From positions 1 through 7,461 of the forward strand of contig CANHGF010000117.1 in NCBI GenBank assembly GCA_947460065.1: 7,461 bases of DNA, read 5' to 3'. This document shows, in pieces, positions 1-5,811 of the stretch. Positions within the stretch are counted from its first letter, which is position 1. Each line of letters opens with the position of its first letter. A program made the translations under genes and the position numbers. The DNA is from Comamonadaceae bacterium. Lineage in GTDB: Bacteria > Pseudomonadota > Gammaproteobacteria > Burkholderiales > Burkholderiaceae_C. The notes under the pieces were generated by a model. The model saw only the letters and a program-made list of their open reading frames with translations, searched no databases and was not told the origin of the DNA.

Positions 1-621
1 GGCAAATCGACCCTGCTCAATTGCATCAGCGGGCTGGTGGGCGCCAGCAGCGGCAGCATTGAGCTGGAGGGCCGCCCTATTCAGGGCCAGGCGGCTTTTC
101 TCACATCAAGGGCTGGACTGCTGCAGGTCCCCGAAGTACGCCAGATCCTGGGTGACCTGACGGTGCTGGAGAACCTGCAGCTGGGTGTGACCGCCCTGCA
201 TGGACGCGCGCCCACCCACGACTTGCGCCGCATCTACAGGCTCTTTCCCATCCTCGAGGAGCGTGGACAGCAACGCGCCGGCTCACTGTCAGGCGGTCAG
301 CAACAGATGTTGGCCATCGGCCGGGCCCTGATGGGCGCGCCGCGGATGCTGCTGCTCGACGAGCCCAGTCTGGGCCTGTCCCCCCTGCTGGCCAGGCAGG
401 TGCTTGGCGCGCTGCGCGAGCTCAACAAAGAAGGCCTGACGATCTTGCTGGTCGAGCAAAACGCGCGGGCCGCCTTGCGCGCCACCAGCCGGGCCTATGT
501 GCTCGAGCAAGGCAAGGTGGTCCACCAGGGCGCCAGCGCGACGCTGGCCGAAGACCCCGAGGTCATCGCCCATTACCTGGGACGGGCCCAGCCCAAGCCA
601 GCGCAGTCTGCGCCGCATTAG
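1..621 (+). CDS. livF: Branched-chain amino acid (HAAT-type) ABC transporter ATP-binding protein, LivF-like, 5'-truncated
   Basis: ATPase subunit of a Liv-type importer, powering uptake of branched-chain amino acids or, in many soil proteobacteria, aromatic and other small organic acids. The window opens inside Walker A (GKST, residues 1-4 of the visible 206), so only the N-terminal strand and the start codon are missing. Then come a LivF-like VPE segment (43-45) followed by GDLTVLENL (51-59), the ABC signature LSGGQ (96-100) and Walker B LLLDEP (117-122). The switch region is LVEQN (150-154), where LivF proteins normally lack the H-loop histidine. The usual VPEGR is VPEVR here. The protein ends in a short Pro/Ala-rich tail and a TAG stop. 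The next gene follows after 29 bases, so this looks like the tail of a transporter block feeding the enzymes downstream. The LivF rather than LivG assignment rests on the short C-terminus and the VPE and VEQN segments. The true substrate is unknown. Confidence 0.93.
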   Translation, partial: GKSTLLNCISGLVGASSGSIELEGRPIQGQAAFLTSRAGLLQVPEVRQILGDLTVLENLQLGVTALHGRAPTHDLRRIYRLFPILEERGQQRAGSLSGGQQQMLAIGRALMGAPRMLLLDEPSLGLSPLLARQVLGALRELNKEGLTILLVEQNARAALRATSRAYVLEQGKVVHQGASATLAEDPEVIAHYLGRAQPKPAQSAPH

Positions 622-636
622 CACCATCCGCACACC

Positions 637-643
637 GAGGAGG
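637..643 (+). promoter_or_regulatory. Shine-Dalgarno site for the aldolase-family gene
   Basis: GAGGAGG lies seven bases upstream of the ATG at 651. It is the strongest ribosome-binding site in the cluster and fixes that start. It sits within the 29-base gap after the transporter ATPase stop codon. Confidence 0.75.
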
Positions 644-650
644 CCAGACC

Positions 651-1349
651 ATGAGCGATCAGGATTTACGTCAGCAGGTGCTGGAGGCGGTTCGCGGCCT
701 GGCCGCCTACGGACTCGGCCCGTCGATCGGCGGCCATGTGTCGGTGCGTGTGCCGGGTCAGCCCCGGTTCTATATCAATGCCTTCGATAAGACCTTCGAG
801 GAGATGCGTCTGCAAGACATAGCGCTGCTGGACTTTGACGGTCGGGTGCTGGAATGCGAGACCATGGTCAGCCTGGGGCAGACTTTTCATCACGGGATCT
901 ACAAGCAGCGGCCCGATGTCCAGGCCATCGTGCACACCCATGGTTTTTGGCTGACGGCTCAGTCCGCATTCGGACGGCCCGTGCGTAATTTGCACAACCT
1001 GTGCACCTATTTCGACCAGCGCACCTGCGTCAGCCCCAGCGATGATTTTTCGGCCATCGGCCCGGCCCTCAAGGACAGCGACATTGCCATCATCATTCCC
1101 TGGCACGGCGCCATCACCTTCGGCGCCAGTCTGGCCGCTGCCAGCGCGCTGCATGTGACGCTGGACTATGCGGCCAGGCTCGATGTCACCCTGCCGGCCG
1201 ACGCACCGCAGATGCCTGAGCATTTGTGTGCCGAAATGAAGGCGGTGCTGGCGCGCGCCAATTACCTGGATGTGACCTGGGATCTGATCCGGCGCAAAGG
1301 CCGGGACAATTTCGACGGTCAGCGCGTCATTGCGCGACCAGCCCACTGA
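651..1349 (+). CDS. Class II aldolase/adducin family protein
   Basis: Predicted cytosolic zinc enzyme of the fuculose-phosphate aldolase/adducin fold, 232 residues, a normal length. Visible family features are the N-terminal GGHVSVR (27-33), the anion-binding-like segment INAFDKTFEEM (42-52), zinc ligands H95 and H97 in IVHTH, and the third zinc ligand H152 in the segment around PWHG. The G-S-L-A-rich helix follows. The metal site therefore looks intact. Two usual residues are changed. The conserved Asn of GGNxS is His29. Aligning the HGIYKQRPDV block to fuculose aldolase puts Gly76, next to Gln77, where the catalytic Glu normally stands. Retro-aldol, epimerase, decarboxylase or dehydratase-like roles are all possible, and the substrate cannot be assigned. 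The start is set by GAGGAGG seven bases upstream. It sits between the transporter ATPase and the dioxygenases, with 18 bases to the next gene. Confidence 0.9.
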   Translation: MSDQDLRQQVLEAVRGLAAYGLGPSIGGHVSVRVPGQPRFYINAFDKTFEEMRLQDIALLDFDGRVLECETMVSLGQTFHHGIYKQRPDVQAIVHTHGFWLTAQSAFGRPVRNLHNLCTYFDQRTCVSPSDDFSAIGPALKDSDIAIIIPWHGAITFGASLAAASALHVTLDYAARLDVTLPADAPQMPEHLCAEMKAVLARANYLDVTWDLIRRKGRDNFDGQRVIARPAH

Positions 1350-1367
1350 GCGACGAAAGGGACCGAA

Positions 1368-2276
1368 ATGTTGCAAGCCACCCCGCCAGTTTTAGCCGCT
1401 TCCAAGACCGAGGAAATTGCCGGCGTACAGACCAAGCCACTGTCCTGGCGCCTGGGTACCGAGGTCAGCGGCCTGGACCTCAGGCATAGCGAAGGCATCC
1501 CGCAGGAGACCATCTCTGGCCTGTGGCGTCTGCTCGGTGAACGCGGCATCTTGCTGTTTCGCGGTCAGGGCCTCAACCATGAGCAGCACCTGGCTTTCAC
1601 GCGGCGCTTTGGTCCACTGGCGGCCACCGGCATGACCAGCCGCTATGCGCCGCCGGGCTACCCGGACCTGTTCACGGTGACCAACATCAAGTCCAATGGA
1701 CAGCGCTCCGAAACGGAGAATGCCGCCCAGCAGTGGCATACCGACCAGTCCTTTTTGCCGGTGCCGGCACGCGCCTCGATGCTGCGCTGCGAGATTGCGC
1801 CGCAATTCGGTGGCGACACCATGTTCTCCAACATGTACGCGGTCTACGACAGTCTGTCCGATGGCCTGAAGGCCACCCTGGGCACGCTGCGCGCCTTCCA
1901 TACCCTGTTCAATACCCGCTGCCTGGTGATGAGCAACCGCAAACCCATGAGCGCGGAGGAGGCGGCACGGGTCGAGGGCGCCTGGCATCCGGTGGTCATG
2001 ACCCACCCGGACACCGGCCGCAAGGTGCTCTACATCAACGACCAGATGGTGGACCATTTCGAAGGCTGGACCGTGGCTGAAAGCAAGCCGCTGCTCGACC
2101 ACCTGTGCCACTTGATCGAGCATCCTGCCCACACCTATCGCCACCGCTGGCAGCCGGGCGACCTGATCGCCTGGGACAACCGGTGCACCCAGCACTATGC
2201 GCCGCTGGACTACGATGTTGCGGGCATGGACCGGCCCGAAAATCACCGCCTCATGTTCCGCTCCACCCTGGCCTGA
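1368..2276 (+). CDS. TauD/TfdA-family Fe(II)/2-oxoglutarate-dependent dioxygenase (first copy)
   Basis: Predicted non-haem iron oxygenase, 302 residues, coupling decarboxylation of 2-oxoglutarate to hydroxylation of a substrate. In TauD and TfdA this releases sulfite or cleaves an aryl ether. The metal triad is complete: H124 and D126 in QWHTDQSF, and H276 in the segment with TQHYAPLDY. T151 in GGDT lies 27 residues after H124, the same spacing as TauD H99 to T126. R294 and R298 near the C-terminus are the likely 2-oxoglutarate-binding arginines. The ATG is preceded by AAAGGGA at 1356-1362. The stop is followed 19 bases later by a closely related paralog. The closest differences between the two lie around residues 182-222, between the HxD motif and the distal His, a region that contributes to the substrate pocket in TauD. 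The actual substrate (sulfonate, phenoxy or alkyl-ether acid, or other carboxylate) is not readable. Confidence 0.94.
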   Translation: MLQATPPVLAASKTEEIAGVQTKPLSWRLGTEVSGLDLRHSEGIPQETISGLWRLLGERGILLFRGQGLNHEQHLAFTRRFGPLAATGMTSRYAPPGYPDLFTVTNIKSNGQRSETENAAQQWHTDQSFLPVPARASMLRCEIAPQFGGDTMFSNMYAVYDSLSDGLKATLGTLRAFHTLFNTRCLVMSNRKPMSAEEAARVEGAWHPVVMTHPDTGRKVLYINDQMVDHFEGWTVAESKPLLDHLCHLIEHPAHTYRHRWQPGDLIAWDNRCTQHYAPLDYDVAGMDRPENHRLMFRSTLA

Positions 2277-2281
2277 AGGCC

Positions 2282-2287
2282 TAAAGG
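2282..2287 (+). promoter_or_regulatory. Probable ribosome-binding site deciding the start of the second dioxygenase
   Basis: TAAAGG lies eight bases before the ATG at 2296, in the 19-base gap between the two dioxygenases. The reading frame is open further upstream to 2197, but that extension overlaps the end of the first dioxygenase. It also encodes a peptide unlike the paralog N-terminus. The ATG at 2296 gives a 304-residue protein matching the 302-residue paralog. Confidence 0.55.
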
Positions 2288-2295
2288 CCTGCACC

Positions 2296-3210
2296 ATGAG
2301 CGCCCCCACCCAAGAGATGCAGGTCCAGGCCACATTGGAGCAGGCGGGCCTGAAGGTGCAGCCGCTGTCGTGGCGCACCGGCAGCCAGGTCGACGGTCTG
2401 GATTTAACGCGCCCCGAAGACATCGCCGAATCCACCATCGAAGCGCTCTGGCAGTTGCTGGGCGAGCGCGGTATCTTGCTGTTTCGCCAGCAGCAGTTGG
2501 ATCATGACCAGCACCTGAACTTCACCCGCCGCTTCGGCCCGCTGGCCAAGACCGGTCTGTTGGGCAGGCATGCCCCGCCAGGCTACCCCGACCTCTTCAA
2601 GGTCACCAATATCAAGACCGACGGCAAACGCTCCGAAACCGAAAATGCCGCCCAGCAATGGCATTCGGACCAGTCCTTCATGCCCGTGCCCGCCCGCGCC
2701 TCGCTGCTGCGCTGCGTTCATGCGCCAGCATTCGGCGGTGACACCATGTTCGCCAATATGTACCAGGCTTGCGAGGCCCTCTCAGAGGGGCTGCGGGCCA
2801 CGCTGGGCTCGATGCGTGCCTTTCACTCGCTCTTTAGCTCGCGCACCCTGTCCAGCACGGGTCGTCGGCCTTTTTCCAGCGTGAAGGAGGGAGAGTTGGA
2901 GGAACTCAGCGGCACCTTCCATCCGATACTGCGCCGACACGAAGATTCTGGCCGGCTGGCCCTGTTCGTCAGCGAGCAGATGGTCGATCGATTTGAAGGC
3001 TGGACCGTGGCCGAAAGCGCCCCGCTGCTGGACTATTTGTTCCGGCTCAGCGTGTGCCCAGCGCACACCTACCGCCACCGCTGGGCACCGGGCGACATCA
3101 TCTTCTGGGACAACCGCTGCGCCATGCACTACGCGCCCATCGACTACGACTTTGACTCTCTGGACCTGCCAGAGAACCGGCGGCTGATGTTTCGCTCCAC
3201 CCTGGCCTAA
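2296..3210 (+). CDS. TauD/TfdA-family Fe(II)/2-oxoglutarate-dependent dioxygenase (second, tandem copy)
   Basis: Paralog of the preceding gene, 304 residues, alignable along its length. Shared blocks include LLGERGILLFR, FTRRFGPLA, PPGYPDLF, GKRSETENAAQQWH, FEGWTVAES and the C-terminal RLMFRSTLA. The catalytic set is complete: H123 and D125 in WHSDQSF, T150 in GGDT, distal H278 in the segment with AMHYAPIDY, and R296 and R300 near the C-terminus. It should therefore be active and not a decayed copy. Divergence is concentrated at residues 181-224, where the first copy has an unrelated-looking stretch, suggesting a different substrate or regiochemistry. Synonymous differences across conserved blocks argue against a very recent duplication. 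The start at 2296 was chosen because it matches the paralog in length. The hydrolase follows after 15 bases. The specific reaction is unknown. Confidence 0.93.
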   Translation: MSAPTQEMQVQATLEQAGLKVQPLSWRTGSQVDGLDLTRPEDIAESTIEALWQLLGERGILLFRQQQLDHDQHLNFTRRFGPLAKTGLLGRHAPPGYPDLFKVTNIKTDGKRSETENAAQQWHSDQSFMPVPARASLLRCVHAPAFGGDTMFANMYQACEALSEGLRATLGSMRAFHSLFSSRTLSSTGRRPFSSVKEGELEELSGTFHPILRRHEDSGRLALFVSEQMVDRFEGWTVAESAPLLDYLFRLSVCPAHTYRHRWAPGDIIFWDNRCAMHYAPIDYDFDSLDLPENRRLMFRSTLA

Positions 3211-3225
3211 GCAGCGGGCACAGCC

Positions 3226-4116
3226 ATGGCATTGTTCGAAGGCTTCCAGCGTCGTCATGTGCAGGTCGGTGAGGTCAGCATCCATTGCGTCTCAGGTGGC
3301 CAGGGCGATCCGGTCCTGCTGCTGCACGGCTATCCGCAGACCCTGTCCGAATGGGCCCTGCTCGCACCGCTGCTGGCGGAAAAACACACCGTGGTCTGCG
3401 CCGACCTGCGTGGCTATGGCGACTCCTCCAAGCCCGCGGGCCTGCCCGATCATTCCAATTACGCCTTCCGCGCCATGGCGGCCGACCAGGTGGGCCTGAT
3501 GCGGGCCCTGGGCCATGAGCGCTTTCATGTGGTGGGCCATGACCGGGGCGGCCGCGTGGCCCACCGCATGGCACTGGACTGGCCGCAGCAGGTGCGCTCA
3601 TTGACGGTGCTGGACCTGGTGCCTACCCATGCCCTGTACCACCAGACCAATAAGAAGATCGCGCAGACGTACTGGCAGTGGTATTTTCTGCCGCAGCCGG
3701 CGCCTTATCCCGAGCGCCTGATCGGCGCCGACCCCGACTTTTATTTCGAGAGCTGCCTGGTGGCGGTCGGCGGCAAGGGGCTGGCGAGCTTCGAGCCGCA
3801 GATGCTGGCCGAGTACCGGCGCTGCTGGCGGGACCCGGCCATGATTCATGCCTCCTGCTGCGACTACCGTGCCGGGGCCAGCATAGACCTGGACCATGAT
3901 GAGGCCGATCTGCATGTTCGACTGGCCTGTCCGACGCTGGCCCTGTGGGGGGCTAACGGGCTGATGTGTACGCTGATGGACATCGAGGCGGCCTGGCGCG
4001 CGCGCTGCGCCGATCTGCGTGTGGGTACGGTCCCCGGGGGGCATTGGTTCCCAGAGCATGCCGCCCCGCAAACCGCCCAGGCCCTGCTGTCCTTCTTCGC
4101 TACACAGTCGGGCTGA
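3226..4116 (+). CDS. Alpha/beta hydrolase of the fluoroacetate/haloacetate dehalogenase family
   Basis: Predicted cytosolic alpha/beta-hydrolase, 296 residues, resembling fluoroacetate dehalogenases (DehH1/FAcD type), which displace halide from 2-haloacids by an Asp ester intermediate. Visible features are the oxyanion segment HGYPQ (34-38), nucleophile D106 in GHDRGGR, carboxylate-binding R107 and R110, general-acid-supporting D130 in VLDLVPT, and catalytic H273 in GGHWF. The cap domain has the family stretches PQPAPYPE, GADPDFYF and CCDYRAG. Of the three halide-pocket residues known from FAcD (His, Trp, Tyr), W152 and Y214 are kept, but the His is Gln151 in the segment TYWQWYFL. That change may alter halide preference, or the protein may hydrolyse another bond. 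An epoxide hydrolase or ester hydrolase role is the alternative. The Shine-Dalgarno site is weak. It follows the second dioxygenase by 15 bases, so it probably acts in the same pathway. Confidence 0.9.
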   Translation: MALFEGFQRRHVQVGEVSIHCVSGGQGDPVLLLHGYPQTLSEWALLAPLLAEKHTVVCADLRGYGDSSKPAGLPDHSNYAFRAMAADQVGLMRALGHERFHVVGHDRGGRVAHRMALDWPQQVRSLTVLDLVPTHALYHQTNKKIAQTYWQWYFLPQPAPYPERLIGADPDFYFESCLVAVGGKGLASFEPQMLAEYRRCWRDPAMIHASCCDYRAGASIDLDHDEADLHVRLACPTLALWGANGLMCTLMDIEAAWRARCADLRVGTVPGGHWFPEHAAPQTAQALLSFFATQSG

Positions 4117-4149
4117 TGCTGACGCAAGGTCTTTCCATTTTTTAACCCT

Positions 4150-4154
4150 GGGAG
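4150..4154 (+). promoter_or_regulatory. Shine-Dalgarno site for the SDR gene
   Basis: GGGAG lies six bases before the ATG at 4161. It falls in the longest gap of the + strand cluster (44 bases), which also holds a six-T run at 4138-4143. No convincing stem precedes that run, so I see no internal terminator. Confidence 0.6.
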
Positions 4155-4160
4155 CCAAGC

Positions 4161-4919
4161 ATGACAAAACGTTTTGAGGGCAAGGTCTTATTGGCCACGG
4201 GCGCAGGTTCGGGACTGGCCGCGGCGGTCGCCCGCCGCTATGCCCAGGATGGCGGACGGGTGGTCCTGCTCGACATCGACGGCGACCGGGCACGGGCGGT
4301 GGCTGCTCAATTGCCGGGCTCGATCGGCTTGGCCTGCGATGTGGCCAGCGAAGAGGGCGTGCGCGATGCGGTGGCCGCGGCCATGAAGACCTTCGGCCGT
4401 ATTGATGCGGCCTTCAATGCCGCCGGTCATGCCGATTTCGGTCCCATCGAGGAATGGACGCTCGAGCGCTGGAACCGCATGATGGGCGTTCATGTGGGCG
4501 GCACCTTTTTGGTGTGTAAGAACGTGCTACCCATCATGCGTGCCCAAGGCGGCGGCGCCATCGTCAATGTGGCCTCGATCGCGGCCATCGTGGCGCAGCC
4601 CTTCAACGCGCCCTACGGCGCGGCCAAGAGTGCGATTGCCGGATTCACCCGCCAACTGGCGATGGAGGCCGCGCCCTTGGTGCGGGTCAATGTGGTGGCG
4701 CCGGGGCGCATCCGCACCGGCATGACCGAACCGCTGTGGAAGATGCGTGGCGGCGGCGACATGGACAAGGGCACAGCACAGGCTGCCAGCCTGAACATGC
4801 TCAAGCGGGTTGGGGAGGCCGAGGACATTGCTGGACCGGTGTGTTTCTTGCTCTCTGATGATGCCGGCTTCATGACCGGAACCACCACCGTGCCCGACGG
4901 TGGCGAGACCCTGCTCTGA
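4161..4919 (+). CDS. Short-chain dehydrogenase/reductase (classical SDR)
   Basis: Predicted NAD(H)-dependent oxidoreductase, 252 residues, the usual classical SDR length, interconverting an alcohol and a carbonyl. The Rossmann glycine motif is TGAGSGLA (13-20), with Ala in place of the last Gly of TGxxxGxG. D38 at the end of beta-2 favours NAD over NADP. NAAG is at 86-89. The catalytic residues are S139 (NVASI), Y152 and K156 (YGAAK), followed by the PG motif (181-182) and the C-terminal TGTTTVPDGG segment. The position of the catalytic-tetrad Asn is His111 in GVHVGG, a substitution that occurs in some SDRs. It probably oxidises a hydroxylated intermediate made by the dioxygenases, the aldolase-like protein or the hydrolase; this is inferred from position only. 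The next gene starts 2 bases after its stop, which implies translational coupling. Confidence 0.94.
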   Translation: MTKRFEGKVLLATGAGSGLAAAVARRYAQDGGRVVLLDIDGDRARAVAAQLPGSIGLACDVASEEGVRDAVAAAMKTFGRIDAAFNAAGHADFGPIEEWTLERWNRMMGVHVGGTFLVCKNVLPIMRAQGGGAIVNVASIAAIVAQPFNAPYGAAKSAIAGFTRQLAMEAAPLVRVNVVAPGRIRTGMTEPLWKMRGGGDMDKGTAQAASLNMLKRVGEAEDIAGPVCFLLSDDAGFMTGTTTVPDGGETLL

Positions 4920-4921
4920 CC

Positions 4922-5752
4922 ATGGGCGCGCAAACCGAACTCTATGCAGGCTCACGGGGCCGCATCATGGCCATGGATTCGGCCTATGACGTCGGCGAGG
5001 ACAACCGCGGCCGCGACGTGGTCGTCAATGCCTCTTACTGCGGCGTGCTGCCGGCGCGCTTCATTGCCGCGCAAGGCCCACGGGGGGCCATCGGCATCGA
5101 CTGCGGGGTCGGCCCGGCCGGCGCCTCGGTGGCTGGCCTGTGGTACCTGGAAGCCTTGAACATCGCGGCGGCGACCGCTGATGTGATGGGCGTGCGCCTG
5201 GGTGACGGCGTGGACCTGTACCAACAGGGCCGCATCAGCTTTGCCAACCGTCCTGCGACCGATTGCGGCGTGCGCCTGGGCATGCCCGTGCGCGAGGCGG
5301 CCCTGGCCATGCTCGAACGTGAACCGGCCCAACCGCTGGCCAGCGAGGTGACCAACCGCACCGTCATGGAGACGGCGGCTGACGGCCGGCAGGTGGTGTG
5401 CACCGACTCGATCGCCTTTGCCCTACCGGAAGATGTGCGCAATGTGCTGGTGACGGCCGGGCACACCGGCCGCAGCGCCGTGCCCTATCTGCTCAGGGCC
5501 CGACCTTTCGGCTTCATCTGCTCCGACGGCGGCAAGGGGCGTGACGATGCGGGCATGGCCGGCCTGGCAATGGTGGAGTCAGAGGGTCTGGCCGGCGCGA
5601 CGGTGGATGCGCGACTGGCGCGCATGGGCGACGGGCTGAGCAGCTACCACGAGGGCATCATCAGCGCCTGCAATGCCCTGGCCCGGGCTGCCGGGGTGCG
5701 GGTCGGCATGACAGCGGCACAGGCAGCTTCGCTGCTGCTGGCCCGCCGGTGA
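4922..5752 (+). CDS. Unrecognised two-repeat protein, last gene of the cluster
   Basis: Not a family I can name. It has 276 residues, no signal peptide and no membrane span, so it is probably cytosolic. It consists of two homologous halves, residues 13-133 and 155-275. Residues 32-133 align to 174-275 with no gap at a constant offset of 142, and I count 38 identities in 102 positions. Shared landmarks are DxGxG (60-64 and 202-206), AGL...E (71-77 and 213-219), ATxD (84-87 and 226-229), RxGDG...Y..G.IS..N (92-109 and 234-251) and GVRxGM (116-121 and 258-263). The many conserved Gly, Asp and Asn residues suggest an enzyme or ligand-binding protein with two-fold pseudo-symmetry. Cys40 and Cys61 occur in the first half only. 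The ATG at 4922 lies 2 bases after the SDR stop; a later ATG at 4967 would cut into the first repeat. A catabolic role is inferred from its neighbours only. Confidence 0.85.
   Translation: MGAQTELYAGSRGRIMAMDSAYDVGEDNRGRDVVVNASYCGVLPARFIAAQGPRGAIGIDCGVGPAGASVAGLWYLEALNIAAATADVMGVRLGDGVDLYQQGRISFANRPATDCGVRLGMPVREAALAMLEREPAQPLASEVTNRTVMETAADGRQVVCTDSIAFALPEDVRNVLVTAGHTGRSAVPYLLRARPFGFICSDGGKGRDDAGMAGLAMVESEGLAGATVDARLARMGDGLSSYHEGIISACNALARAAGVRVGMTAAQAASLLLARR
4958..5746 (+). repeat. Internal coding duplication (two halves of one protein)
   Basis: Codons 13-133 (4958-5320) and 155-275 (5384-5746) encode homologous units of about 121 residues each, joined by a linker of about 21 residues. 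The match is clear at protein level and weak at DNA level, so this is an ancient gene-internal duplication and fusion, not a recent DNA repeat. Confidence 0.8.
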
Positions 5753-5760
5753 TCGGTCGG

Positions 5761-5808
5761 GGTTGCGGCATGGGCGCCGCGGAGCCCGTGCTGGCGTCTG
5801 CCGCAGCC
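5761..5808. terminator. Stem-loop between convergent genes, possible bidirectional terminator
   Basis: GGTTGCGGCA (5761-5770) pairs with TGCCGCAGCC (5799-5808) to give ten consecutive pairs, with one G-T wobble. The 28-base loop can itself fold through GGGC (5772-5775) and GCCC (5784-5787). It fills the 59-base gap between the stop of the + strand cluster and the stop of the - strand ligase, where a shared terminator is expected. Neither side is followed by a clear T run, so a classical intrinsic terminator is not proven. Confidence 0.45.
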
Positions 5809-5811
5809 GTC

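Noticed and set aside
2197..2295. N-terminal extension of the second dioxygenase
   Set aside because: It overlaps the first dioxygenase and encodes a peptide unlike the paralog. The ATG at 2296 gives matching lengths.
1392..2438. Long open frame of 348 codons on the - strand opposite the dioxygenases
   Set aside because: It lies antisense to a gene with complete catalytic motifs, resembles no family, and is the usual by-product of GC-rich third positions.
4117..4160. Six-T run at 4138-4143 as an internal terminator between the hydrolase and the SDR
   Set aside because: No GC-rich stem of useful length precedes the T run, and the genes on both sides fit one operon.
3598..4293. Open frame of 231 codons on the - strand opposite the hydrolase
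   Set aside because: It is an antisense shadow with Arg/Pro/Gly-rich, low-complexity composition, and it spans the hydrolase-SDR gap.
4922..5752. Assignment of the duplicated protein to the cyanuric acid amidohydrolase/barbiturase family because of its repeats
   Set aside because: That family has three repeats with Ser-Lys dyads. Here there are two shorter repeats, and I could not see the matching Ser-Lys pairs.
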